Positions 1-6,530 are shown, counted from the first letter of the stretch. The stretch is DNA of 7,715 nucleotides from Actinomycetota bacterium (GCA_009704065.1 WLEX01000055.1:1-7715), one strand, 5' to 3'. A program made the numbers and translations. The notes: generated by a model not told the origin, from the letters alone.

Positions 1-314
1 GGCCCAACAGCAAGAATTCCAGCAGCACCCATCTTGGTGACTTCTTTGGTGAGATGAATGGAGTGTGCAGTGTCGTTAGAGCCTGAACCTGCAATCACTG
101 GAATGGTGACCGCCCCAATAACGGCTTCCCACAATGACAGCTTTTCTGCATCGGTCAGTGTGGATGACTCACCCGTAGTGCCTGAGATAACCAGACCATC
201 GTTTCCGTTGTCTTGCAGCCACTTCGCCAGACGAACGGCCTCTGCAAGGTCGAGCGCACCATGGGCATCGAAGGGCGTGATCATCGCCGTGAGAACTTGT
301 CCGAAAAGGGCCAT
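1..314 (-). CDS. dapA: 4-hydroxy-tetrahydrodipicolinate synthase, N-terminal part (cut by window edge)
   Basis: This is the first 104 codons of DapA, read on the minus strand from the ATG at 314-312. The enzyme condenses pyruvate with aspartate semialdehyde and commits carbon to lysine and diaminopimelate; it is cytoplasmic and usually a tetramer. The start reads MALFGQVLTAMITPF, the usual opening of the TIM barrel. Residues 45-50 are GTTGES, the family signature, where Thr46 matches the catalytic-triad threonine (Thr44 in E. coli). Further barrel strands follow (IPVIAGSGSNDT, residues 71-81). The Schiff-base lysine lies beyond the left edge and cannot be checked. No Shine-Dalgarno precedes the ATG; a CATAAT box ends 5 bases before it, so the message may be leaderless. 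The gene faces away from the importer operon. Family identification is firm; a close relative of the same lyase superfamily (such as N-acetylneuraminate lyase) is less likely given the nearby dapB. Confidence 0.9.
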   Translation of the reverse strand, partial: MALFGQVLTAMITPFDAHGALDLAEAVRLAKWLQDNGNDGLVISGTTGESSTLTDAEKLSLWEAVIGAVTIPVIAGSGSNDTAHSIHLTKEVTKMGAAGILAVG

Positions 315-319
315 GCACC

Positions 320-325
320 ATTATG
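320..325 (-). promoter_or_regulatory. Possible -10 box of dapA
   Basis: Read on the minus strand, CATAAT lies 5 bases before the dapA ATG. It matches the TATAAT consensus at 5 of 6 positions. I see no good -35 at standard spacing (TTGCAC is present but only 14 bases upstream). If it is functional, transcription would start at or within a base or two of the ATG. This is inference from position and sequence alone. Confidence 0.25.
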
Positions 326-364
326 ACTGACGGCACGCGGTGCAACCGCCCCCATATGTTTCAA

Positions 365-385
365 ACCCGACTTGTTAGGTCGGGT
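365..385. repeat. Inverted repeat between dapA and the importer operon
   Basis: ACCCGAC (365-371) and GTCGGGT (379-385) are perfect inverted copies. The 7-base spacer can close by two further pairs to leave a 3-base loop. The repeat lies in the 123-bp divergent gap, 52 bp before the binding-protein start and 50 bp before the dapA start. No T-run follows it on the plus strand and only a short TTTG on the minus strand, and it lies upstream of both neighbouring genes, so an intrinsic terminator is unlikely. An operator for a dimeric regulator, or a leader hairpin, fits better. The TTGTTA that could serve as a -35 for the importer operon lies exactly in the spacer. Confidence 0.5.
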
Positions 386-402
386 ATTAGTCGTTGTAGA
401 GT
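372..402 (+). promoter_or_regulatory. Possible promoter of the amino-acid importer operon
   Basis: TTGTTA (372-377) and TAGAGT (397-402) resemble -35 and -10 boxes, though the 19-base spacing is long. Transcription would begin near 409 and give a leader of about 28 bases that includes the ribosome binding site. The -35 candidate sits in the centre of the inverted repeat, so a protein bound there would block it. This is a weak call; only the TAnnnT form of the -10 and its sensible position support it. Confidence 0.2.
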
Positions 403-425
403 TTGACCGCCCAATAACTTCCGTG

Positions 426-431
426 AAAGGA
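426..431 (+). promoter_or_regulatory. Ribosome binding site fixing the binding-protein start
   Basis: AAAGGA lies 6 bases before the ATG at 438. It decides between this start and an in-frame TTG at 372, which would add 22 residues in front of the signal peptide and push the lipobox too far in for a normal lipoprotein signal. Confidence 0.6.
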
Positions 432-437
432 ACCACC

Positions 438-1307
438 ATGCGCAAACTCGCGCTCTCCATCGCCATTACTGGCTCACTCGTTCTCGCAGCATGCGGTGGC
501 GATAGTTCATCGTCTGACACCACTGCAGCTGCAGGTGCAGGCACCGGAAACGAATGCACCGCCGGCAAGACTCTCACCGAAAACACACTCACCATTGGCA
601 CAGGCAACCCTGCCTACTCACCTTGGGTAGAAAACGATAAGCCAGAAAGCAAAGAAGGCTTCGAAGCTGCAGTGGCCTACGCCGTAGCAGCAGAACTCGG
701 CTTTTCTGATGCCGCAGTGAAGTGGGTACGCACCGGTTTCGACGAAGCAGTGCAACCTGGAAAGAAGAATTTCGACTTCAACTTGCAACAGTTCTCTATT
801 AATGAAGAGCGTAAGAAGACAGTTTCCTTTAGCGATTCGTATTACTCCACAAATCAAGCTGTTGTTGCCCTTGAAGGATCATCAGCAATTGGTGCAACTT
901 CTATTGCAGATTTGAAGGACGTAAAGTTTGGAGCTCAAGCAGGAACAACCAGCCTTGATTTCATTACTAATGTCATCAAGCCAAGTGCAGAACCATTTGC
1001 CTACGACGACAACGCCGGAGCAAAAGCAGCTCTTGAAGCAAAGCAAATCGACGCCATCGTGGTCGACTTGCCTACAGCGTTCTACATTGCTGCAGTCGAA
1101 CTCACCGGAGCATCTGTTGTTGGACAGTTCCCTGCAAGCGCGAGCACCACACCCGATCAATTCGGATTGGTCTTCGACCTTGGCAACACTTTGGTGTCGT
1201 GTGTCAACACTGCTCTTGCAACGTTGAAGGACAATGGAACATTGGCAACCATCGAAAAGACATGGTTGTCCGACAAGACCAGCGCTCCTGTTATCGCGGT
1301 TTCCTAA
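438..1307 (+). CDS. Polar amino-acid ABC importer, substrate-binding lipoprotein
   Basis: A 289-residue extracytoplasmic solute-binding protein of family 3 (SBP_bac_3), the first gene of a complete importer operon. The signal peptide is short: RK at 2-3, a hydrophobic stretch 4-18, then the lipobox LAAC with lipidated Cys19. A Ser/Thr/Ala/Gly-rich tether covers about 20-38. The binding domain begins at the TLTIGTGN strand (50-57), continues through GFEAAVAYAVAAELGF (74-89), and includes NEERKKTVSFSDSYY (122-136). Arg125 there matches the family arginine that holds the ligand's carboxylate. GTT (169-171) and the strand DAIVVDLP (205-212), with Asp210 likely contacting the amino group, complete the pocket. 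Cys40 and Cys255 could form a disulfide, which is an inference. The ligand cannot be named from sequence; a polar amino acid is likely. The permease starts 20 bases downstream. Confidence 0.9.
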   Translation: MRKLALSIAITGSLVLAACGGDSSSSDTTAAAGAGTGNECTAGKTLTENTLTIGTGNPAYSPWVENDKPESKEGFEAAVAYAVAAELGFSDAAVKWVRTGFDEAVQPGKKNFDFNLQQFSINEERKKTVSFSDSYYSTNQAVVALEGSSAIGATSIADLKDVKFGAQAGTTSLDFITNVIKPSAEPFAYDDNAGAKAALEAKQIDAIVVDLPTAFYIAAVELTGASVVGQFPASASTTPDQFGLVFDLGNTLVSCVNTALATLKDNGTLATIEKTWLSDKTSAPVIAVS

Positions 1308-1327
1308 TTTAGTAACACCCACACGAG

Positions 1328-2164
1328 ATGGGTACAACTACGGGTCGTCGCGCGGCATACGAACGCGCACGACAACGACGCAGTCTTGCGATTGCAACGG
1401 TCAGCAGTGTGGCCGTTGCAATCGCGATTGTGTTTTTCGTACCCAAAATGCCGCGATGGGATCGAGTACACGAGTCGTTTTTCAATGGTGAGAGATTTGT
1501 TGATTCGTTTCCTCGACTTCTTCATGCCTTCATTCTCGACATCAAAATCTTTGCCTGGTCGATGCCGGCAATTGTTGCCTTGGCACTACTTGTTGCTGTC
1601 GCACGAAACTCTCGCTCAGCTGCACTGTTCCCTATCCGTGCACTCACCATCGCCTACACCGACATCATGCGCGGAGTCCCCATTATTTTGTGGATCTACC
1701 TCATTGGCTTTGGTGTTCCTGGCCTAGGACTCGATCGCCCATGGAACAGCCCACTGTTATGGGGTTCTGTTGCATTAGTTCTCACCTATGCCTCTTATGT
1801 TGCCGAAGTCTTTCGCGCAGGCATTGAAAGTATCCACGAATCACAACGAGCTGCTGCTCGTTCTCTTGGTCTTTCCAATTGGCAGACAATGCGCTTTGTC
1901 GTTCTACCCCAAGCAATTCGCCGCGTCATTCCCCCACTCATGAACGACATGGTGAGCTTGCAAAAAGATGTGGCGCTTGTGAGCCTTATCGGCCCTATCG
2001 AAATTTTGCGTCAAGCAGGAGTCGATAAATCGAAGTTTGCAAACTTCACTCCGTTCGTCGTTGCTGCTGTGATTTTCCTCCTCATCACTATTCCCCTCAC
2101 CAGAACTACCGATTACATGGTCGAGCGCGAACGGCGACGCACTACGGGGACACGGGTGCGATGA
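1328..2164 (+). CDS. Polar amino-acid ABC importer, membrane permease (HisM/GlnP type)
   Basis: A 278-residue inner-membrane permease, the channel half of the importer. A basic cytoplasmic N-terminus (RRAAYERARQRR, 7-18) precedes the first membrane segment at about 19-38. Further hydrophobic segments lie near 63-92, 107-131, 143-162, 212-226 and 241-260. The EAA loop that docks on the ATPase is clear at about 164-194, with ESQRAAARSLGLSNWQTM at 171-188. This order matches the HisMQ subfamily. There is only one permease gene, so the channel is probably a homodimer. The start has no good Shine-Dalgarno, only GAG directly before the ATG, so it probably depends on translation from the preceding gene 20 bases upstream. 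Its TGA overlaps the ATPase ATG in an ATGA arrangement, typical of translational coupling. It has an extended N-terminal segment compared with short HisM-type permeases. Confidence 0.9.
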   Translation: MGTTTGRRAAYERARQRRSLAIATVSSVAVAIAIVFFVPKMPRWDRVHESFFNGERFVDSFPRLLHAFILDIKIFAWSMPAIVALALLVAVARNSRSAALFPIRALTIAYTDIMRGVPIILWIYLIGFGVPGLGLDRPWNSPLLWGSVALVLTYASYVAEVFRAGIESIHESQRAAARSLGLSNWQTMRFVVLPQAIRRVIPPLMNDMVSLQKDVALVSLIGPIEILRQAGVDKSKFANFTPFVVAAVIFLLITIPLTRTTDYMVERERRRTTGTRVR

Positions 2165-2901
2165 AGTTATCTATTCATGACCTGCACAAGTCGTACGGCG
2201 ATCGTCCCGTACTCACGGGCATCAACCTTGATATTGCCGATGGCAGCGTGGTCACACTTATTGGGCCAAGTGGTTCAGGAAAGAGCACCTTGCTGCGTTG
2301 CCTCAACCTGCTCGAACCAATCGACGACGGTGAAATTCTCCTAGATGGAATCGATATCTCCGCACCAGGTTTTGATGCCAACCCCATTCGTCGCCGTATT
2401 GGCATGGTGTTTCAGAACTTCAATCTTTTCCCTCACATGTCTGTGATGAAAAACATCACGCTCTCACCTACACGCACACTCGGAGTGAGCACTCCCCTTG
2501 CTCGCGCCAAGGCGATTGAATTGCTCGAACGATTTGGTCTTGCCGACAAGGCAGAGGCTTACCCTGATCAATTATCGGGTGGACAACAACAACGCGTGGC
2601 CATTGTGCGTGCATTAGCCGTAGAGCCCGAGGTATTGCTGCTCGACGAAATCACTAGTTCACTCGATCCCGAACTAGTGGGCGAAGTTCTCGATGTGGTG
2701 CGCGAGTTAAAAGCAACCGGCATGACTCTGGTGCTGGCCACGCACGAAATGGGATTCGCCCGTGATACAAGCGATGTGGTGTGCGTGCTCGACAATGGAA
2801 ACATCATCGAACAAGGCACACCTACACAGGTGTTTACTAACCCACAATCGGAGCGAGCTCAACAGTTTTTAGAACGAGTAATTCGCTCTGGCCGCCTTTA
2901 G
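2161..2901 (+). CDS. Polar amino-acid ABC importer, ATP-binding protein (GlnQ/HisP type)
   Basis: A 246-residue ATPase, the usual length for GlnQ/HisP. It powers the importer as a cytoplasmic dimer. All nucleotide-binding motifs are present in order: Walker A GPSGSGKST (35-43), Q-loop Gln85 in VFQNFNLFPH, signature LSGGQQQR (138-145), Walker B VLLLDE (158-163) with catalytic Glu163, D-loop SLDPE (167-171), and switch His195 in ATHEM. The stretch after Walker B reads DEITSSLD, where many relatives have DEPTSALD or DEVTSALD. This is a mild change outside the catalytic residues and the enzyme should be active. The start overlaps the permease stop by 4 bases; GGGGA at 2146-2150 could act as a ribosome binding site. 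The TAG stop overlaps the stop of the convergent acyl-CoA ligase, so no terminator separates them. Confidence 0.93.
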   Translation: MKLSIHDLHKSYGDRPVLTGINLDIADGSVVTLIGPSGSGKSTLLRCLNLLEPIDDGEILLDGIDISAPGFDANPIRRRIGMVFQNFNLFPHMSVMKNITLSPTRTLGVSTPLARAKAIELLERFGLADKAEAYPDQLSGGQQQRVAIVRALAVEPEVLLLDEITSSLDPELVGEVLDVVRELKATGMTLVLATHEMGFARDTSDVVCVLDNGNIIEQGTPTQVFTNPQSERAQQFLERVIRSGRL

Positions 2902-4526
2902 GCGTCGGGCAATACGTAGTCAGCGAACTGTTCGCGCAAGGTCTTTTTCGAGAACTTGCCCACCGATGTCTTGGGAACTTCGGGGATAAACACCACTGCG
3001 TCAGGTAACTGCCATTTGGCCAGACGTGGAACCAGATGTTCAATCACTTCACTTTCGGTCAGTGTTTCACCCGGCTTGACCACCACACATGCCAACGGAC
3101 GCTCGCTCCACTTGGGGTGCGTGACACCAATAACTGCAGCTTCTGCAATCTTTGGATGAGACATCAGTTCGTTTTCAACATCGACTGAAGAAATCCATTC
3201 TCCACCCGACTTAATGAGGTCTTTCGTGCGATCAACCAAACGGATACGACCCTTAGCGTCGACAACTGCAACGTCACCGGTACGCAACCAGCCGTCGTCC
3301 GTGAAACTTTCACGTGACCGTGGGTCGTTGTAATAGTCAGAAGCAATCCACGGACCAGCGCACTGCAATTCACCTTGTGACTCTCCATCCCATGGCAATG
3401 GTGCAGTAGTTCCAGGCTCTACGACGCGCATCTCAACACCAAAACTGATGAGACCAACCGTGGTGCGCAGTTCTGCTTGTTCTTCATCAGACAACAAAAG
3501 ATCTTCTGAAGACAATGTGCACACTGCAGCAATGGGGCTTGTTTCTGTCATGCCCCACGCTTGCAAAATGGGCTTTCCTGTTTCTGCGCGATATGCCTCA
3601 CTCAGTGCTTTAGGCACTGCAGATCCACCGCACGGAATCACACGAATGTGTGATGTGTCGCGACCTTTCAGTTCGGGAAGTACTGCCATCCAAATTGTGG
3701 GAACACCTGCAGGAACGGTGACCTTTTCTTCCACGATGAGATTGGCAACTGCAGGACCTGACAAATCAGGACCTGGCATCACGAGGGTTGCACCACTTGC
3801 AACACCTGCATGAGCAAGACCCCATGAGTTGGCATGGAACATCGGTACTACAGGAAGAATGACATCTGCTTCACTCACACCCACTGAGTCAGCCATCATG
3901 GTGCCCATCGTGTGCAGATATGTACTGCGATGGCTGTACACAACGCCTTTGGGATTACCAGTTGTGCCACTTGTGTAACACATGCTGGCTGCCTGATTCT
4001 CGTCAACCATCGGCCACTGAACGGGCGACGCTGCTGCAAGTAGAACTTCGTAATCGTGCACCTGGAAACCGGGGACCGATGTGGGCATCTCACCTTTGCC
4101 GTCGTTCATAAACACAAGGTGCTTCACGGTAGTGAAGGTGGACAACAACGGTTCGATGAGTGCATAGATAGAAGTGTCGATGAAAATCACTTCGTCTTCA
4201 GCATGATTCACGATGTACGTGATTTGCTCGGGGAACAAACGAATGTTCAACGTGTGCAACACACGACCTGAACAGGGAGCTGCAAAATACAATTCGAGAT
4301 GGCGTTGCGTATTCCATGCAAACGTTGCTACTCGCCCGGTTACTGAAATGCCGAGAGTGTCGAGAACTCCACCCAAACGACGTGTACGGTCGGCCCACTC
4401 GCCATAGGTAATACGTTCGCGACCGGTTGCAGTTGCGGTGATGATCTGCTTGTTGCGGTGATACTTTTCCGCGCGATCAAATAGGTAGCTAATCGACAAT
4501 TGAGTCGGCTGCATTAAACCCTTCAT
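2898..4526 (-). CDS. Fatty-acyl-CoA ligase, AlkK-like, of the AMP-binding (ANL) superfamily
   Basis: A complete 542-residue adenylate-forming enzyme. It should activate a medium- or long-chain fatty acid with ATP to an acyl-adenylate and then transfer it to CoA. Visible motifs: the phosphate loop [12 protein letters not shown] (184-195), the [13 protein letters not shown] segment (225-237), GMTET (325-329), RTGD (415-418), the hinge region [18 protein letters not shown] (429-446), and the C-terminal [14 protein letters not shown] (518-531), where Lys524 is the adenylation lysine. RHLELYFA near 75-82 and [11 protein letters not shown] near 91-101 are typical of the AlkK group. Chain-length preference cannot be read from the sequence. 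The ATG at 4526 is preceded by GGGGGA four bases upstream, favouring it over Met5. A TACGGT on the minus strand at 4573-4568 could be its -10. It has no evident link to its neighbours. Confidence 0.92.
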   Translation of the reverse strand: MKGLMQPTQLSISYLFDRAEKYHRNKQIITATATGRERITYGEWADRTRRLGGVLDTLGISVTGRVATFAWNTQRHLELYFAAPCSGRVLHTLNIRLFPEQITYIVNHAEDEVIFIDTSIYALIEPLLSTFTTVKHLVFMNDGKGEMPTSVPGFQVHDYEVLLAAASPVQWPMVDENQAASMCYTSGTTGNPKGVVYSHRSTYLHTMGTMMADSVGVSEADVILPVVPMFHANSWGLAHAGVASGATLVMPGPDLSGPAVANLIVEEKVTVPAGVPTIWMAVLPELKGRDTSHIRVIPCGGSAVPKALSEAYRAETGKPILQAWGMTETSPIAAVCTLSSEDLLLSDEEQAELRTTVGLISFGVEMRVVEPGTTAPLPWDGESQGELQCAGPWIASDYYNDPRSRESFTDDGWLRTGDVAVVDAKGRIRLVDRTKDLIKSGGEWISSVDVENELMSHPKIAEAAVIGVTHPKWSERPLACVVVKPGETLTESEVIEHLVPRLAKWQLPDAVVFIPEVPKTSVGKFSKKTLREQFADYVLPDA

Positions 4527-4545
4527 AATGTCCCCCAGTGACTAA

Positions 4546-4559
4546 GTGGCCGGCGCCAC
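4546..4559. repeat. Short inverted repeat in the gap between the acyl-CoA ligase and the membrane protein
   Basis: GTGGC (4546-4550) and GCCAC (4555-4559) are perfect inverted copies around a CGGC loop. The repeat lies 20 bp upstream of the acyl-CoA ligase start, within its probable leader, and 64 bp before the plus-strand gene. It could be a small operator or leader hairpin, but a 5-bp stem of this composition also arises by chance. Apart from this and the two box candidates, the 96-bp gap shows nothing I recognise. Confidence 0.2.
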
Positions 4560-4609
4560 GCCTATGAACCGTAGCAATGGTGTGACTCCACGCGAAAGCC
4601 CGCAGGAAG

Positions 4610-4615
4610 TACGGT
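4610..4615 (+). promoter_or_regulatory. Possible -10 box of the membrane-protein gene (leaderless start)
   Basis: TACGGT fits the TAnnnT pattern and ends exactly 7 bases before the ATG at 4623, which would place the transcript start at the start codon. The same hexamer at the same distance precedes dapB. AGGAAG at 4604-4609 overlaps this region but is 13 bases from the ATG, rather far for a ribosome binding site. No clear -35 is visible. TACGGT also occurs inside the acyl-CoA ligase gene (4385-4390), so the hexamer alone proves little. Confidence 0.3.
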
Positions 4616-4622
4616 TGCCCAG

Positions 4623-5222
4623 ATGCGCAAACTCCTCATTGCATTTACGTCGCTCCTCTTTGCCGCAGGAACCATTGGTACCAATATCGGGCCGGCCCTG
4701 GTCGATGATCATCCTCTCCTTGTTCTCATGCTCAGTGCCCGTAGTCGAGTCCTGTTTGCCTCTGTGCCTTATATCGATGCGTTTCCCTTCTTTCTCGTTG
4801 GCTTTCTTCGTCTGCTGGCCGCTGCCGTGGCCTTGTATTACGTCGGTCGACTCTTTGGCGAAAAGGCTCTGCGCTGGACCGAGGCCCAAGTGGGCGAAAT
4901 GCCACGTATCTATCGCTGGACCGAGCGGGCCACCGTGCGCGCTGGTTGGCTCGCCGTGCTGCTCATGCCGGGATCAAACATTGTGTGTCTGCTCGTTGGT
5001 CACCTCGGCATGAAGGCCTCGAAGTTCTTTACGTTCATTACAGCTGGCATCGTGATTCGCCTCATCGTTATGTGGTTCGGCGGGAAAGCCTTTGAAGACC
5101 AAATTAAGTGGACCCTTAACTACATCGAGAAATACCAGTGGTGGGTCGTTGGGGCATTGTTTGCCGTTTCCTTTTACCAAACATCGCGTCGCCGTTCTCC
5201 TGGCGCACCCGACGCGGAGTAG
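4623..5222 (+). CDS. Small integral membrane protein, probably VTT/DedA-like
   Basis: A 199-residue membrane protein. Hydrophobic segments lie near 3-26, 31-39 with 43-48 (weak), 54-75, 108-128, 134-151 and 172-185, and the tail is basic (SRRRS). The middle resembles DedA/VTT-domain proteins: YYVGRLFGEKALRW (72-85) matches the family's Tyr-x-x-Gly-Arg-x-x-Gly pattern. A charged linker follows, then AGWLAVLLMPGSNIVCLLVG (107-126) and FFTFITAGIVIRLIVMWFGG (135-154), close to the family's second re-entrant half. DedA proteins are linked to undecaprenyl-phosphate or phospholipid flipping and to proton-coupled envelope homeostasis. However, the usual Phe/Arg-x-x-Pro-Gly-x-Arg motif is reduced to Leu-Met-Pro-Gly-Ser-Asn without its arginines, so this may be a divergent or functionally different member. 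No function is assigned. tpx starts 24 bases downstream on the same strand but probably has its own promoter. Confidence 0.6.
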   Translation: MRKLLIAFTSLLFAAGTIGTNIGPALVDDHPLLVLMLSARSRVLFASVPYIDAFPFFLVGFLRLLAAAVALYYVGRLFGEKALRWTEAQVGEMPRIYRWTERATVRAGWLAVLLMPGSNIVCLLVGHLGMKASKFFTFITAGIVIRLIVMWFGGKAFEDQIKWTLNYIEKYQWWVVGALFAVSFYQTSRRRSPGAPDAE

Positions 5223-5233
5223 CCCTCAGGGGT

Positions 5234-5239
5234 TATGCT
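5234..5239 (+). promoter_or_regulatory. Probable -10 box of tpx (leaderless start)
   Basis: TATGCT matches the TATAAT consensus at 4 of 6 positions, fits TAnnnT, and ends 7 bases before the tpx ATG at 5247. Transcription starting at that ATG would give a leaderless message, common in actinobacteria. AGGGG at 5228-5232 is 14 bases from this ATG and only 2 from the in-frame ATG at 5235, so it suits neither as a ribosome binding site. No convincing -35 is seen. Confidence 0.4.
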
Positions 5240-5246
5240 TCCCTGC

Positions 5247-5744
5247 ATGGCTCAGACATCATTCGGCGGCACTCCCGTCAACACCGTTGGCGATCTTCCT
5301 GTTGCAGGAAAATCACTTCCTTCCTTTTCACTCACCGCATCGAACTTGCAAGAGTTCAGCAACGACACCCTTGCTGGCAAGCGTGTCGTGTTCAACATCT
5401 TCCCTAGCGTCGACACACCAACATGCGCCACCAGTGTTCGCACCTTTAACGAGTTGGCATCGTCACTCGACAACACCGTTGTCTACTGCGTCTCTGCAGA
5501 CCTTCCGTTTGCACAGGGTCGCTTCTGCGGTTCTGAAGGTCTCACCAATGTTCAGAACGCATCGTCATTCCGTACCGATTTCGGTTCAGTCTTTGGTGTT
5601 GGTCTCAACGAAGGTGCATTTGCAGGTCTTCTTGCCCGCGCCGTTGTAGTTGTCGATGAAAAAGGAACAGTTCTTCACACAGAACTTGTTTCCGATATCG
5701 CAAACGAACCTAATTACGACGCAGCCATCGCTGTACTGAAGTAA
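5247..5744 (+). CDS. tpx: Thiol peroxidase (atypical 2-Cys peroxiredoxin)
   Basis: A 165-residue Tpx, full length for the family. It reduces hydrogen peroxide and alkyl hydroperoxides using thioredoxin in the cytoplasm. The start at 5247 gives MAQTSFGGTPVNTVGDLP, the standard Tpx opening. An in-frame ATG at 5235 would add MLPC, which relatives lack. The active site is PSVDTPTC (53-60), with peroxidatic Cys60 and helper Thr57. ADLPFAQGRFC (84-94) carries resolving Cys94, and LLARAVVV (128-135) holds the conserved active-site Arg131. Together these place it firmly in Tpx rather than AhpE or BCP. The third cysteine, Cys81, also occurs in E. coli Tpx (Cys82). The stop TAA at 5742-5744 directly abuts the dapB stop. 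Shared purpose with the upstream membrane protein is unproven. Confidence 0.96.
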   Translation: MAQTSFGGTPVNTVGDLPVAGKSLPSFSLTASNLQEFSNDTLAGKRVVFNIFPSVDTPTCATSVRTFNELASSLDNTVVYCVSADLPFAQGRFCGSEGLTNVQNASSFRTDFGSVFGVGLNEGAFAGLLARAVVVVDEKGTVLHTELVSDIANEPNYDAAIAVLK

Positions 5745-6503
5745 TTACAACAGCGAATCAATGCCCATGGTCAGGCCTGGTAGGTCTGCCACCTTGCGGC
5801 ACGCCAGCACAACACCTGGCATAAAACTCACGCGATCATTGGAATCGTGGCGTATCACCAGAGTTTGACCTGCAGTACCCAAGATCACTTCTTGTGATGC
5901 AGTCATTCCCACCATGCGCACGCCGTGAACACGAATGCCACCTGGGCCAACGCCACCGCGCGCACCAGGAATCACTTCGTGCTTCGTGGGGTCTGCTGCC
6001 CATTCATCGCTCGCAGCAGCCATGCGTTGTGCCGTAGCCATTGCGGTACCGCTTGGTGCATCGGCCTTTGCGTTGTGATGGAACTCGATGATTTCAGCTG
6101 TTTCAAAATACGGAGCCGCTTGTTCGGCGAACTTCATCATGAGCACTGCACCAATGGCAAAGTTGGCGGCTATCAGACAATTGCTACCGGTGAATGCAGA
6201 GCGAAACAATGCAAGGTCGTCATCGGAAAATCCGGTGGTGCCCACCACTGCATGAATGCCGTGTAACGCAAGAAACGGCAATGTGGTGCGCGCTGACGCG
6301 GCGACAGTGAAGTCGACCACCACATCACACTTGGCATCAACCAACGCCTTTAGGTCGGCAGCGATGGTGATTCCGTGAATAGAACCGCCGCTGCCGACAA
6401 CGTCGACAGCGGCTGCTAGTTCTAGTCCATCAGCTGCGACTACTGCGTCACAAACTGTGGATCCCATCTTCCCAGCGGCTCCAACTACTCCCACACGAAT
6501 CAT
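5745..6503 (-). CDS. dapB: 4-hydroxy-tetrahydrodipicolinate reductase
   Basis: A complete 252-residue DapB, near the typical 245-273. It reduces the DapA product with NAD(P)H in the cytoplasm, the second committed step towards diaminopimelate and lysine. The N-terminal Rossmann fold has GAAGKMG (8-14). DFT at 64-66 and GTTG at 88-91 line the cofactor site. The catalytic segment is EFHHNAKADAPSGTA (140-154), with His142/His143 and Lys146 as the expected acid/base and substrate-binding residues, and SGT (151-153) binding the substrate carboxylate. The start at 6503 gives the standard MIRVGVVGAAG. No Shine-Dalgarno is present; TACGGT ends 7 bases before the ATG. The pnp stop is 27 bases upstream, so co-transcription with pnp is likely with a possible extra internal start. 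Its stop abuts that of tpx. Confidence 0.96.
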   Translation of the reverse strand: MIRVGVVGAAGKMGSTVCDAVVAADGLELAAAVDVVGSGGSIHGITIAADLKALVDAKCDVVVDFTVAASARTTLPFLALHGIHAVVGTTGFSDDDLALFRSAFTGSNCLIAANFAIGAVLMMKFAEQAAPYFETAEIIEFHHNAKADAPSGTAMATAQRMAAASDEWAADPTKHEVIPGARGGVGPGGIRVHGVRMVGMTASQEVILGTAGQTLVIRHDSNDRVSFMPGVVLACRKVADLPGLTMGIDSLL

Positions 6504-6510
6504 GTGAAAG

Positions 6511-6516
6511 ACCGTA
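6511..6516 (-). promoter_or_regulatory. Possible internal -10 box of dapB
   Basis: On the minus strand TACGGT ends 7 bases before the dapB ATG, the same hexamer and distance as at the membrane-protein gene. It lies in the 27-base gap after pnp. No ribosome binding site is present there, so dapB may be expressed from a leaderless transcript in addition to read-through from pnp. No -35 stands out. Confidence 0.3.
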
Positions 6517-6530
6517 GTCGCTGGCAGTGG

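Noticed and set aside
365..385. Intrinsic terminator
   Set aside because: No T-run follows on the plus strand, and on either strand it lies upstream of a gene rather than after one.
372..437. Upstream TTG start for the binding protein
   Set aside because: It would place 22 extra residues before the signal peptide, whereas the ATG at 438 has a good ribosome binding site and a standard lipoprotein signal.
2640..2680. Possible defect in the ABC ATPase (DEITSSLD instead of DEPTSALD)
   Set aside because: Walker B Asp and Glu and the D-loop are intact; the changed position is known to vary (for example DEVTS) in this subfamily.
3448..3813. 121-codon plus-strand open frame
   Set aside because: It lies opposite the well-supported acyl-CoA ligase, and its translation shows no recognisable motif.
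5235..5246. Upstream ATG start for tpx
   Set aside because: The added MLPC is not typical of Tpx, the AGGGG motif is only 2 bases away, and the conserved MAQT start follows at 5247.
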